From: Deroplatys truncata
Lineage: Eukaryota > Arthropoda > Insecta > Mantodea > Mantidae
Length of the DNA: 64,000 nt
Assembly: GCA_030765065.1 (NCBI GenBank)
Contig: CM060990.1
Span: 667,256,618 to 667,320,617 of the forward strand
Reading direction: 5' to 3'
Part shown: positions 1 through 11,229 of the stretch, in pieces
Layout of the letters: each line of letters opens with the position of its first letter
Numbering within the stretch: position 1 is the first letter of the stretch
Position numbers and translations under genes: made by a program
Notes under the pieces: generated by a model
What the model saw: only the letters and a program-made list of their open reading frames with translations
Told to the model about the DNA's origin: nothing
The model's database searches: none

Positions 1-190
1 TATTTTTGAGTTATACAACACAGACATGCATGCCCACACAAGATCCTTTTCTAAAACTGCTTTTTGTTTTTATTCATGGTGCTCAAAATATGTATAATTT
101 CTGGTGAAATCTTGGTATCCAATTTTTGTGTGGGATACAATACGTCCTCTAACCTACATTAGGAGATGGCAGAAGAGGCAAAAATGGAAG
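1..190 (+). repeat. Interspersed repeat family A, copy cut by window edge
   Basis: This stretch aligns by eye with the 3' part of the copy at 47375-47830 and with the reverse complement of 1035-1520. Shared landmarks are TTTTTGAGTTAT, then a CACAGACA-type run, CCTTTTTCTAAAA, CTGGTGAAAT and a terminal segment near TACTTCCTCTA. No coding sequence is visible. The class of element is unknown; the left part is missing because the window starts here. Confidence 0.7.
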
Positions 191-1034
191 GGTGAGATGG
201 AATTATGTAAACCTCTTATGATCTCTATTCATCTTGTTATTACGTGAGAGATGTTATCATTTATCAAATTAGATCAACTTGCTGTTTGACCATGAAAGAC
301 TAGAAAATTTTATCAACTTTGCTCAAAACCATTTAAAAACCTGTGGCTATCTTGCACTAAAGGGTTTTTGTCGGAATGTTTATCAGTCCTGCAAATGAAT
401 GAGAATGCAATCCTAACTCGTCATCTCAATTGGCTATACATTTGGATATGGGTGTATGCAGCCTATCTTGACACTCACCTACAGTCTATTGGTTGAATGC
501 ATGGTGGTTGCAATTAACTGGGTTCTTTATCACTGTATGGCTTATTAGACTTTGTCTAACTCATCCTTATAGCTTCGTAAATTGAAATAGAACACACTGA
601 CAACAGTGGGCATTTGAATGGAATTCAAACTTTACACATATGGTTCCCAAGATGCTTTTTTAAGAGGGGAGCTTAGGAATTGGAGAAAAGAGGATTGTGG
701 GTTAATCAACAGTTATTATATAGGCAAAGAAATGTTGAGTCATTGATATTAAAGCATTAGAATACATAATGCCATGCTGTGCTGCATGTGTCAACATTAA
801 ATCCATTATATTAGAATCTCCGATTGTGAAACCTGTTTGTGTCATGTCAGATGTAAACAGAATGTGCTCTTATAGAGTACTAGTTACTGTTATTAGGTGT
901 GTGTGATATTTCAGAGAACATGTCGATTCTTGTTACACTGCTATGGTCTTTGTCAGTATAAAAATGGTGGTTATATTGAACGTTTGGTATGGCATGTTGG
1001 CATTAATTAAACAACAAGGATTGCAGGCTTTTTT
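191..1034. other. No recognised feature
   Basis: AT-rich sequence between two inverted family A repeats. I see no long reading frame, no exon-like Gly-X-Y run and no recognisable transposase. It could be the interior of a larger element bounded by the two family A copies, but nothing internal supports that. Confidence 0.4.
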
Positions 1035-1520
1035 TACGTTTTTACTTTCTCTACTATATATAACAAGTAAGGGAAGTATTACATTCCACCCAAAAATTTT
1101 GATTTCAAGATTTCACTGAAAATATATATTTTGAGGCCCACAAAACCCCAAAAAGCATATTTAGAAAAAGGTCCATTTTGTGTGTGTGTGTGCATGTACC
1201 TGTTCTGTCTGTCTGTCTGTCTGTCTGTGAACAACATAGCTCAAAGACAAAAAGTTGGGAAAATAGCAAACTTGGTATTTAAGTTCACAACTTTCGAACC
1301 ATCAATACAGAGATTTTCAGAAAATCTCCCACCCATCTACCCTTTACATGGAACATTTTTCAAAATTTTTGATTTTCTAAAAATGGCTAATGATTTTGAT
1401 TAAAATACCATATATTAAAGATATATACGTGAAAATTGAACATACATCTTGAATTTTCTGGGAATAGCCTGTAAAGTCCTCTTCATTCAGAAGGAATTTT
1501 GTATAATGTTGTATAACTGG
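1035..1520 (-). repeat. Interspersed repeat family A, full-length-looking copy
   Basis: The reverse complement matches 47375-47830 over its whole length, from ACAAAATTCC and ATGAAGAGGA at its start through the shared GAGCTATGTTGTTCACAGAC block, to the end near ACTTCC and AGAAAGTAAAAA. This copy has an expanded (GACA)n run and a (CA)n run in the middle. No protein is encoded. Together with 1-190 it forms an inverted pair about 0.85 kb apart. Confidence 0.8.
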
Positions 1521-2324
1521 TAAACGTTAAGTAATAGATGAAAATGTACTGCACAAAATATGTAGATCTCTTTATGTCAAATAACTTTTCTTGTGGCATA
1601 AGCCATTTCTGAGATATCCATTATTACTGGCTTTTGTCATTCTTTTGAAGTCTTTGCATTGTCAGTTCTTTCTTGCAATGTCATGGAAAGAGCATGGAAT
1701 TTTTAGGCCAGCATATAGCATCCAGTTCTTAAACATTTAACTATCACTGTTCCCTTTGTATCTATAATGAAATGTGTAATGCAGCTATTTCTGCATAGGT
1801 TTTTCTGGATTAAACTGAAGTAAATAGAAAAATAAGCTTTAGTAAGAACAGTTTTATATCCAATAATAAATGATAGAGGGCAGAGAAAGTCATATAAATT
1901 CAACATATCAGAATCTTTTACATTTCTCTGTAACTGTACGTTAAGAAGGAAAAGCATTTGATTGTTCAGTCTGAACTTTTTTTAGGACATATAGTAACAA
2001 GAATTACAGACTGCACAAACATTTGATGTTCTCCATTCAACACATTTACTGTTTAAGTTTATTTGTACTAAACTAATTACATGTGAATATGACTTTGTAT
2101 TATGCTTCTAGTGCTCTCTCATTATTAGTGCCATTAGGGTGTATACTGGCAGGTGATATCTCCCAATATTCCCCACCAACAGCATCAGATTTATTATGGA
2201 CTGCCGCATCAGTTCTTTCAATTTGCAATATGCTCCCTCTCAGAGTAGATACAATGAAGCTTGATGAACTTCACCGCTGCTCATTTGGAACTGCCTTCCC
2301 CCACATTCCTCCACCTGACCTGCT
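1521..2324. other. No recognised feature
   Basis: AT-rich and non-coding by eye. Short open frames here have no family signature. The right-hand end, from about 2190, becomes C/T-rich and may be the decayed 3' side of the LINE remnant that follows on the minus strand. Confidence 0.4.
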
Positions 2325-3178
2325 TTAAGTTGCCAACTGGGCAGCCAAGGCTGACTCTCTCTTGTCTGGAGATACTCTTCTCTTCTGTGATCTCATCCTC
2401 CCCTCTTCCTCATTCACACGTAGACTCCTATTTCTTCTTGATCTTTTGCCTCTGACCATTGGACTTCCTGATATTTTAATTCTCGCTATATTTATTGCAC
2501 TCTGCTGACTCATTTCCTCTTCATTTCTTCTGTTAATGTCCCTTAGCTCCTTTTTAAACTCCTCTGGTTGACTGTCAATACAGAGCTGTAGGTTATGTAT
2601 ATATGCACTTGCTCTCTGATCTCGCCTTCTTCATCCATTGCAACAGTACTTTCTTCAGAGCTCTCTTCTCTAATGATAAACCTCATTTAATAAATACATT
2701 CATTCCTATTAATTTCTTGGATCTTTTCAATACTTCATAGAGAATTTGCATGGTTACAAATCCAACCACTAATAATCCTTCTTCCTCCATTTCTCCCAAC
2801 TTGGAAAATTTGGCAACTTCCCATACATTCAGAGGTATCTCCAATCTTTGTTCCAAAATCTCTCTCACTTCCTAAATGGGCCACACTCCTCTTCTTTCCT
2901 CAACTCCTGATATTACCAAATTAAATTTCCAATGTCTTTCTTCCTAAGTATCTGTTCTTCTTTTGATGGCTTGCACTTTTGTTTTCATGTTTTGCATTTC
3001 AATTTTGATTTCATCATTGATTTCTTTTCCCACATCTTTAATGTTATTTCCCAGCCTTACGTCCATTCCCTTTAGTTTGTTCAGGATTTCTCCTATTCCT
3101 TCCTGAGCGCTATTAGGTCCAGGAGTGATCTCAACTCCTCCAATAATTAATAACACACCAATCCCAAACACCACAGTG
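2325..3178 (-). pseudogene. LINE ORF1 remnant with 2A-like N-terminus
   Basis: The minus strand opens near 3178 with a hydrophobic segment (GIGVLLIIGG) running straight into GGVEITPGP, a degenerate form of the 2A ribosome-skipping consensus D(V/I)ExNPGP; the D and N are replaced by G and T. A charged heptad-like stretch (GIGEILNKLKG to TKVQAIKRRTDT) follows and looks like a coiled coil. After a stop and frame changes come SGVEERRG and REILEQRLEIPLNVWEVA, which resemble the RNA-binding core of LINE ORF1 proteins, then a basic Arg/Lys tail near 2400. 2A-like peptides at the start of non-LTR ORF1 are known in several animals. Stops and shifts show it is dead. The LINE clade is not resolved. Confidence 0.6.
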
Positions 3179-3394
3179 AAAATATTTCTGATCTCTAATG
3201 CTGATTTTTTTCTTTTCTCTCTTTAACAGATTCCTTTTCATGTTACAAAACAGGCCAATCCTTGCTCTATAACTCTCTATAGTGATTCGCATTGTTTCTT
3301 ATGTCACTTTTTAATTCTTTCCTGCAGCTCCAAGAAAGTACATACTCTTTCATCCACTGCTAGCTTAACCCTCCCAAGATATTTAAGGTGTGTT

Positions 3395-3605
3395 GTACAG
3401 TAAGTAGGAGCACGTAATGGTTAGTTTCTAATTATATACCAGCACACGTTAGTTGAGACGGTATATACACACTTGTGGTATGAGTTGCATTTAATTTTGA
3501 CTGGCAAATGTAGATGCTTCATAAGGTCAAATTTCAGTTATGCTCGTGCAGTGCTCCTGTTATTATCTGCATCTACAACCCCATGCTCCAAGTCTCAAAA
3601 TGCTT
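3395..3605 (+). repeat. Repeat family C, copy 1
   Basis: Matches the reverse complement of the tandem unit at 60918-61282. Shared blocks are GGTTAGTTTCT, TTTTGACTGGCAAATG, TGCTTCATAAGGTCAA (TTTCATAAAGTCAA in the other copy), then GCAGTGCTCCTG and ATCTGCATCTACAACCC. No coding content is seen. At 61 kb the same sequence lies next to LINE 3' sequence and (TAA)n, so it may be a LINE tail or an independent repeat. Confidence 0.7.
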
Positions 3606-3789
3606 AGTTTGGTATTGCCTTTCTGTTCTACAATTTTCTGCACATTGTTTTTCTGTAACTGTATGTATACCATGGAAAAAAGAAAATCTGAGAGAAATAT
3701 TTAGGCATCAGAATCGAAAAGAAATTGAAGAAAACTATGTTTGTAGAGCAGTGGAAAACAGAAATAAACTGGAATTACTGTTATTTGTA

Positions 3790-4658
3790 TGAGGGCTGAT
3801 CAATAAAGACTGAGATTGATTTTTTCCTGTAGCTTTCTTGAGAGTTTCCTGTCACTACCATGAATATTTGAAAAGAGCGGGGTTTCATGTATAATGTCCA
3901 TAGGCGGCAGCACTCTCGTATCGGTAGGTTGGTAGTAATGCTGTATATTGTTGACCCTAGTTGAATTTCGCATACCACAAAATGAAGGTGACACAAGAGG
4001 AGCAATAAAATTTTGTTTTCGTTTAAATCATACAGCCTCTGAAACTTTGGAAAAGCTGAAGCAAGCAGCATACGGTGAAGATGCACTACCTCGTGCAACA
4101 GTGTTTAGGTGGTTCAAGTAGAGTGACTCCTCTGTGCTAAGCAAGGTGGGCCTGGTGCTTTGGCTTCTGCTATGACTGAAGTCAACATCAACACAGCTGC
4201 TGTGATTGTTGTTCCCACTCACACCACTGTTACAGCAGCGTACTGCACGTCAGTATTGGCTACACCAAGGAAACATCCAGAACTTATCACAACGTGCGGC
4301 ATCACGTTGCAAATCAAGTCCAGGAGTTTTTGGCTAAATTCAACATTACCTGTGTGCCGCATCTGCCTTATAGCCCCAATCTTGTCCCATGTGATTTCTT
4401 TTTATTCCCATCACTAAAGGCAAAGCTCCGGGGCATTCGATTTGAGAGCACTGAAGCAGTGCTGAAGAAAAGTGAGGCGATTCTCAAAGACCTGACAAAG
4501 AATGGCCTGTACCATGTGTTCGAGGACTGACAGAGATGCTATAAAAAGTGCATTCAAGTAGGAGAGGACTACTTTGAAAAAGACCATGTCAACATTGAAA
4601 TGGAGTAATAAATATCTGTGAAAAAAAATTAATCTCAGTCTTTATTGATCAGCCCTCG
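3790..4658 (+). mobile_element. Mariner element, internally deleted copy (family M1)
   Basis: Terminal inverted repeats read GAGGGCTGATCAATAAAGAC inward from both ends, and TA dinucleotides flank the element at 3788-3789 and 4659-4660, the Tc1/mariner target. Inside, 3990-4120 encodes the mariner helix-turn-helix start (FCFRLNHTASETLEKLKQ, then VFRWFK) before a stop. From about 4294 the C-terminal part encodes HLPYSPNLVPCDFFLFPSLK and ends in a stop at 4530. The third catalytic Asp, usually in YSPDLAPCDFF, reads Asn. At 869 bp it is about 0.4 kb shorter than a full mariner and lacks the middle of the catalytic domain, so it cannot be autonomous. The same family lies at 38556-39456. Confidence 0.92.
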
Positions 4659-4660
4659 TA

Positions 4661-6690
4661 CCTTAATTATGTATCTACTTATTCACTTACACATGTTTTT
4701 GATAGGCACTGCTCTTGGTACAGAATGTGATCATAAACGAAAGTGTGATATATTGTACAATAATGATCACAGCATTACATTAATGAAATCAACTTAACAA
4801 CTTGCATAAGCAATGCATGGAGTCATATAAGCATAAAAGCTTTTGCTTGGCTAAATGGGGTCCATTTTCATTTAAATTTTATATCTTGTGTAAATACAAA
4901 ACTGAACATGAATCACAACTGTTGTTCAAAACCCTTATTGCAATGTAGATGTTTTCTAGGGATGTGACAACAATAAATCACTCCTGTATCAAAACAGGAA
5001 GAAAATAAATAAAACAGGCTCACTTTATAGCAAATATTCAGCTTTTTTTATAATGCCAAAACTGTTAGCAATGGCAGGAAGTGGCTGTGCAGATGAAATC
5101 TGCCAGAATTTAGCTATAATTGTGCTTACCTATTAAACTAAGTGAACTTGCATGTAGATTTTCATCACCAGATGCCCACAATGGGTGCTTAGAAGGTCAT
5201 GTGGCTGTACATAATGTACTTCTTGGAAAAATTACAGCATGGAAAATTGAAACAATCTACTTTCTCATTGTGCAGCCGGTGAGCAATCATTTGCTGCACT
5301 TTGGTGGTTATGTCCATAATGAGCTGTTGGCTTTCTATCTCATTTTCTATCTTATTGCTAGTATAAGTGCCACCATATTGTCGTAACCTCTACATTTTCT
5401 TTAACTCACGCGGGGGTAGAGCGAGGTACCGGTTTTCAAACACATCACAAACTACACGAGGTCCGACAGGACGAGCTCAACTAAGTTCCTAAATACCTGA
5501 AAATTCCTAAAAATATATCTAGATCATGGTGTGGAAGGAGAGAAGGATCAAGCTACGTTAATAATTTACATGGAATCAATTTGGATGTACACAGTGTATT
5601 CAAAGTCAATAAAGTTACATGTTACCTTCTGTTCGACAGAGCATCCCTCCCTGTCATTTGCACTGTTCACTGCATTCCAAGAGACTCTCTTAGCGTCAGA
5701 CACTACTACTGAGAACCGGCATTACCCCCTTCCCATAACCGGACTGTGTTGCCAGTTGTAACATATAGCCATAAAATGATGCCAGCCACAAATATAACAA
5801 ATGTATTACCACACCAAATGCCACAATATACAAGGGAATGGAGGGATCCTTCTTTTGAAACTTCATAGGAATTTAACTGGCAGGATTGATACGATGTCAA
5901 ATACTAAAATCCAGTCATATTTTTAATAAGAAGCTATTGAGACTGATGCTCCAATATCCCCAGACATGGCAAGCAGTCTTAGTGAAAGGTCAGAACATGC
6001 TGACAGGAACAGCAATTATGTTCAGTTAGATATGAACACGAAGGGATGCTAAAGCAGAGGGGGAGCACTGCATATTTGCATGCTATTTTGATAATGTTTC
6101 TGTTCTGAAGGCAGATGCTTAACATTCAGAGCAGAAGCTGGAATGGTGTATAACCACCTAATACAATGATAATGTGAAGCTAGATTCTGATGTACTAAAA
6201 CTGCCCTTTCTGCCCCCACAGAAAACTCAAGCATGAACGAGAATGCCCAATCAGCTCCCATACTGACTGCTATTGTAAGTTAAACACTTTCAAGAAAATA
6301 TGGAATATTCAGGCACAGGCAAAGTGGAAACCTTAACAGTCTAAGGCTTTTTGTAGCCTTTTGAATTCATGACATAAAAATTTAATCTTAAAAATCTCTT
6401 TCCCAAGCCAAAAGTTAATGAAGTATCTGCTAAATGGAAAATAATGTATCTCCAATTTAATGGTAGTGACAAGCTGTGCTTACAAAGCAATGGCTGAAAG
6501 AAAACTTGAAATTGGAGAGAGGAGAGCTCCAATTTGGATGTAAAGTCTAAAGAATGTGAGCCAAGATCCAAAGAAGCCTAAAGGCTAATCATAATTCAAG
6601 TTTTCATTCAAGAAATGAAGGCTGAGCAAAGGTTTTTTAATTTGAATAGGGAAAATATGTAGAGTTTGTGTGTGCGCATGTGCCTGCATG
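4661..6690. other. No recognised gene; small GC-richer patch
   Basis: About 2 kb without an identifiable family. Short frames, for example on the plus strand at 5120-5386 and minus strand at 6049-6261, have no motif I can name. A patch at 5395-5475 is richer in CG dinucleotides than its surroundings (ACTCACGCGGGGGTAGAGCG and on), which may mark a young insertion edge, but I see no repeats bounding it. Confidence 0.4.
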
Positions 6691-6691
6691 T

Positions 6692-7740
6692 GTTTTTTTA
6701 TTTATTTATTCAAAACAGTATGGCTCTTACATTGTAATACTACATGCTTTACATCAGTTTTAATAGGATATTAATTTTTATGTTAGAGGTGTTACAGTGA
6801 GTATGTGAACTAATAATTATTATTATAATTAAAATAATAATGTAAATATTTACATGGCAGTTGTTTCATATATCAGTCCTTAACTATAGATTTCCTATTA
6901 ATATATAATAACAATATTTATTGACGGTTGTTGCATTCAGATATTCTTGACTACTTTCTGTTAAGCGATATTTATTACACTTATGTATATACATGTCTTT
7001 ATTCTAGTTCAGAGAATTCTATAGATTTAACAAACTTTTTGACTATGCAAGTGCTGTTGTGGAGTAATTGTTCATTGGTAGTGAGTCAAGCTTCATCGTT
7101 TATCATTAATTCTCGCATCAGTTGAGTTCTTTGTCTGTGTAGTATCGTGCAGTTGTATATTAGATGATCCACAGTTTGTTCTTCTCTGTAAATGCAAATT
7201 GGATTGTTTGATATGCCAGATCTGTTGAGGTAAGATCTGAGTTTTACATGTGTTGTCAAAAATATTGTGAGCTCTGGAGACATGGGCAGGTTTAAGTTTA
7301 GTCTACCGCTTACTGTTGGGAAGAATGCCTTTATAAGTGCTCCTTTGTTTAATGAGGCCCACTGCTGTCCCCAGATATTCAGTATTCTTTTCCTCTCTCA
7401 TGTGATGATGACATTTGTGGGTATTTTTTTGTATATTGCTTTGTCTTCCTCAATAGCAGCTTCCTTTTTGAGTCTGTCTACCAATTCATTTCCTTCAATC
7501 TGTGCGTGTCCTTTTATCCATCCAAAATGCACTTTCTACTGGTTATTGGTGAGGGCAATTATTTTGTTTCTAACTGATTCTATCAATCTACTGCATTTAA
7601 ATTTGTTCTTTAATAGATCTAGAGTTATCCTACTGTTTCTGTGAATATTACTACTCTGTGTATATGATTCCCCAGATCTTTGTATTCTTCCAACTTCTCT
7701 AGAACTTTCAGGATTGCCATTTGTTCAGCTGTGTGTGCAT
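6692..7740 (-). pseudogene. LINE 3' end: RNase H domain, C-terminal zinc-like tail, 3' UTR
   Basis: Read on the minus strand from about 7740, broken frames give TAEQMAILKVLEKLEEY, then VHFGWIKGHAQIEGNELVD, then SGRLNLNLPMSPELTIFLTTH and IYREEQTVDHLIYNC. This is the order of an RNase H domain and C-terminus in I/Jockey/R1-type non-LTR elements. The usual TDS catalytic motif is TET here, and stops are present. After the last stop near 7086, AT-rich 3' sequence runs to an A-rich (AAATA)n tail at about 6692-6715. The reverse transcriptase is absent; the upstream end abuts a TG tract. Confidence 0.8.
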
Positions 7741-7922
7741 ACATGCATGTGTGTGCGTGTGTGCATGCGTGCGTGCGTGCTGCATGCATACATGCGTGTG
7801 TGTGTGTGTGCGTGTGCGTGTGCGTGTGCGGGTGCGGGTGCACGTGCGCGTGCGGGTGCGGGTGCGGGTGCGGGTGCGCGTGCGCGTGCGCGTGTGCGTG
7901 TGCGTGTGCGTGTGTGTGTGTA
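7724..7922. repeat. TG/CG alternating purine-pyrimidine tract
   Basis: About 200 bp of imperfect (TG)n with (TGCG)n, GTGCGGG and CATG interruptions, almost strictly alternating pyrimidine and purine. It separates two minus-strand LINE fragments. The long open frames across it in several phases are an artefact of the low-complexity sequence. Such tracts can adopt Z-DNA; that is a known property of the sequence type and not shown here. Confidence 0.9.
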
Positions 7923-7924
7923 AT

Positions 7925-8355
7925 GTTACTCTCTTACTTCCTACCCAATATTTTGATGTTAGATCTTGGTGCATCTGGAAGGCTTCACATATTTTGATGT
8001 GGTGTATATACATTTCCACTCGGTGACACAGTAGGCAGTTTGGTGAGTTGGTTATTGCAATCCTATGGAGATGCTTACTCAGTCATATCCAGTAATCATC
8101 TGGAACATGGCGATGGAAGATTTGCGAGGAGTTTCCGGTATCTGTTTTAGATCTTGTAGAATTGTTCTCTAACTATATCATTTCTGTTGGATAAATTGGA
8201 ATTATAATTATTGGAGATTTTCCTTTTGATGATTCTCCTTATGGATTAAAAGGGAAGTTTTTGGGGTTTTGGATGGTTGATTTTAGCTCCCTTTTTAGCT
8301 AACATGTCAGCCTTTTCATTTCCTTTTATGCTGCTGTATGCTGGGATCCATTATA
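7925..8355 (-). pseudogene. LINE RNase H/C-terminal remnant (family L-H)
   Basis: Across broken minus-strand frames I can read KGNEKADMLAKKGA (end of an RNase H domain), then SSIAMFQMITGYD and HLHRIAITNSPNCLLC, the conserved motif after RNase H in insect LINEs (usually S.AMFR..TGHD.L..HL.RI....SP.C.LC). Several frame changes and stops make it dead. The same domain order recurs at 63061-63740. The 3' end runs directly into the TG tract. Confidence 0.7.
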
Positions 8356-9039
8356 AAACTATGTCTTTTCCCATGTTTTGGATTTGCTAGAGAAAATAAT
8401 ATAATAATCAATTCAGCAAAAGATGGGTTCAGTACTCTATAAGTAATAACTGTGACATAAATTTCGATGATATGTTTTGTTTTGTAATTTAATAAAATAT
8501 ATGGAAAATGCATCCTATCTTTCCTTTTTTTTAAAATCATATGCAAGTATTTCTTTTCCCTGTTCTTTTACATTCTGCATTTACATCTTCTGGATCTACA
8601 TCTAGCAATGTACTTGAGTGAATGGAGCTCCCCAAGTGAGAAGCACAAAATGTGTGCCTCTCAAGCTGCATTCATAGTATCTATGTGCTCCTGCTCTTTG
8701 ATCTTTGCATTCCATATAGAAACCATTTTGCATCACAGATATGTACTTCACCCTTCCTCCATACTTATCCTCTTGCTTTCAGTATTCTTCTCATAATTTC
8801 ATGCGGTCTGTGGAGTGCTGCATTCTGAATTCACTATCTTGCAGATATTCTTTCTTGAATATGATTTTATTGTAATGTGCAGAATATGAATTTATCCACT
8901 TCCACTTCTGTCAAAGCAGCTTGCAATTATTGGAGCAAATACATAGTTATAATTTCATTAATTTACTTATTTGTGCTAAATTATTTGCACATTCAGGGTC
9001 TGTTGGGATTGGCCCTGGCCACTTGTTCCCCAGACCTCT
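8356..9039. other. No recognised feature
   Basis: AT-rich, with short frames lacking motifs. It may include decayed flank of the LINE fragments on each side, but nothing is diagnostic. Confidence 0.4.
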
Positions 9040-9580
9040 GATATTACAATCTGTGTTATCTCTCTTACATTCTTAAATTCTACAATCTTCCTCACTCTTC
9101 CATCTTTTCACACTCCCCATTTCCATTTCCTTCTCACATTCCACAAAAATTCTCCTAAACCTCTTGCCTGAGACCGATCTAAAAACATTTTATTCGTTTT
9201 TACAATGGTATTATTTTTGAGCCGTTTCTCTTTTATAAATATTTTCCTGCATTCATTTGTTCATTTACATACCATCAAAATGTGTATTCTATTTTCAATT
9301 TCTATACATATTATACATATTCCTTGTACAACATTACCTCTGAGTCCCCTAAGTTTCCACACCCCTGGCCTAAACCATGCTATTGCTTCCCTTTCCTTTT
9401 TATTACGGATTTTACATACTTTTGTTTTCCTAATTCCATCTTTAACATTGTGTAAAATACCAATGATCTCATATCTTCCTCTGGAAATTTCCCAGAATCC
9501 CTGTATCATTTTATGTCCTTGCTCCCACATATCACCTAGCCCTACTTTTACAGCTATGAGCTTTTAAGTTTACTCAACCA
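9040..9580 (-). pseudogene. LINE-B C-terminal remnant, divergent copy
   Basis: The minus strand encodes NKKEREAIAWFRPGVWKLRG, matching the LINE-B tail at 20450-20520 (NKEERESIAWLRTGAWRLKG), then ICIICIEIENRIHILMVCK in place of the CPICGGNEDIEHIVFKC zinc-like motif. Further downstream GLGEFLWNVRRKWKWGV corresponds to the end (IGQFLCKVKNKWLWTV). The metal-binding Cys/His pattern is partly lost. It lacks the tandem 3' UTR block seen in the other copies and looks older than they do. Confidence 0.75.
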
Positions 9581-9877
9581 ACATTCATTGTTCAAAAATA
9601 CATAGTGTTTATAACATAGTATGTTGATACATACTAAACATCTAAATGCTGTGAAACATCAGTCAGTTGTAAAAACCCATATTCTTATGCACCAGCGGTG
9701 TGACAAACCATGATTTTCATGTGATGGTTATATCTGCCATTGTTATCTTCCATTACATTACCATTTAATGCTTTAGTTTAGTAATTTGTTACCTGTAATA
9801 GTAATTGCTATTGTGTCTATGTGATAATGATGATTTGCAGTGATTCTCAAATTTATTTTGGCTATAATATGATACTT

Positions 9878-10248
9878 GGGGCGGCGCTGTGGCCGAGTGG
9901 TTAGACCGCTCGCCTCCCACCGAGGCGGCCCGGGTTCAATCCCAGGGACCTGCATGTGGGATTTGTGGTGGACGAAGCGGCGTGTGGGCGGGTTTTCTCC
10001 AGGTTCTCCGGTTTCCCCCGCCATTCATTCCACCAACTGCTCCATCATCACCTTTCCTTTCATCCATTTCACCAACATTTTGTTTCGTTTACTTCCTCCA
10101 TCCCATACCAGGCATCAGGCTGATCACCCATCCTGGATGCTCTGTCTGATCCATGAGTGTCTGCTCCTCGACGGGCCTCTGACCCCAGGCACCCACTTGT
10201 AAGTCCTACATAAGAGAAGGGTAAACAGATAATGGATGGATGGATGGA
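9878..10248 (+). mobile_element. Complete tRNA-derived SINE (family S1) with 15-bp target duplication
   Basis: A 371-bp element with a tRNA-like head: A box GTGGCCGAGTGGTTAGACCG, B box GGGTTCAATCCC, then a GC-rich body that turns C/T-rich, ending in an (ATGG)n tail at 10231-10248. It is flanked by perfect 15-bp direct repeats TATAATATGATACTT at 9863-9877 and 10249-10263, the signature of LINE-driven integration. Base composition is far richer in GC than the neighbours. The intact promoter boxes and perfect target duplication suggest a recent insertion. Short open frames inside are incidental. Confidence 0.95.
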
Positions 10249-10263
10249 TATAATATGATACTT

Positions 10264-11017
10264 AAGCTATTGATAAAAGTCCTTGTGATTATGTCTAGGT
10301 TAGAACTAGGCAACACTTCAGTTGAGATGTAAGCAGTTTGTAATAAGTTTATTTAGCTTTCCTTTCAGTTCTGCCATATTTTTAAGATATTGGGTGATAT
10401 GAATAAACCTAAGATGTCGCTTTAGTCTCACAAAATTTTTTATAGATGAATAAAAACATTTGTCTCAGCAGTGACAGATGAACCGTGGAGCGAATCTGCT
10501 AACAAGATGAATCTCAAATTGTGTATGAATAAATAGTATCTTCATCTCATTGGCAGGTGATACATCTCTGTATTTCTTAAGATTGCCTAATAGGTGACTT
10601 AAGGTGATAGGCAGTTGAAAGTGTGATGGCTAAATTTATGAAAGTTTACCATTGCAGAAGAAACATTTATAAAGCACAGAGAGATTGCCTTGAACATGAT
10701 TGTGAAGACCTCTATCTGTTCAGCAAAGAAAACATGGAATGGTTGGCACAACATTTTTTCTTTCCAAATTTTCTTTAATTTATGTATAAGCTGCACCCAT
10801 TTATTGCATTTTTTGTTGTTGGTCGGTTTACTTTACTTAAAAAATACTGTTGTAGATTCTACAGATTTTACGGGGGGGGGGGGGGAGACTGTACACTTCA
10901 GTTAAACAATGTTTTCTGACTGGATCAGCATTCATCTTTCTTATCTATTGCATCAAATATCATTAGCACTTGTATTTGCTTATTTTCCATTGAGATGTTT
11001 TATATTGTTTTAACAAA
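10264..11017. other. No recognised gene; G14 run
   Basis: AT-rich non-coding sequence with a run of fourteen G at 10872-10885. No transposase, exon or repeat family recognised. Confidence 0.5.
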
Positions 11018-11229
11018 GTTTTTTCGGGTGTAAAAATCCTTAGCATGGCTTCCTTTGGAAGGGAAGTAAAGCTGGTGGTCCCGTGTTGTAGATTTACGGC
11101 ATGTAAAAGAACCTCAAGCCTGACAAAGAGGCCTCTGAGCAAAATTACCAGTCTTTCATGCCCAATATAGAATGGGACGCTAAGGACCATAGTATTTAAA
11201 GAGCGTCCATAAATAAAAAACTCAATTTA
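11018..11229 (+). mobile_element. SINE family S2, 5'-truncated copy
   Basis: Matches the body and tail of the fuller copy at 11909-12198, from TTTTTCGGG(T/C)GTAAAAATCC through CTCAAGCCTGA and GAATGGGACGCTAAG to the A-rich end followed by ACTCAATTT. The tRNA-like head is absent. About 0.7 kb separates the two copies and they share orientation. Confidence 0.9.

Noticed and set aside
5395-5475. CG-rich patch as a CpG island or promoter
   Set aside because: It is only about 80 bp, with no TATA/initiator context or adjacent gene start.
7680-8026. Several overlapping open frames of 70-105 codons on both strands
   Set aside because: They are produced by the TG/CG low-complexity tract in multiple phases, with Cys/Val or His/Thr alternation and no domain.
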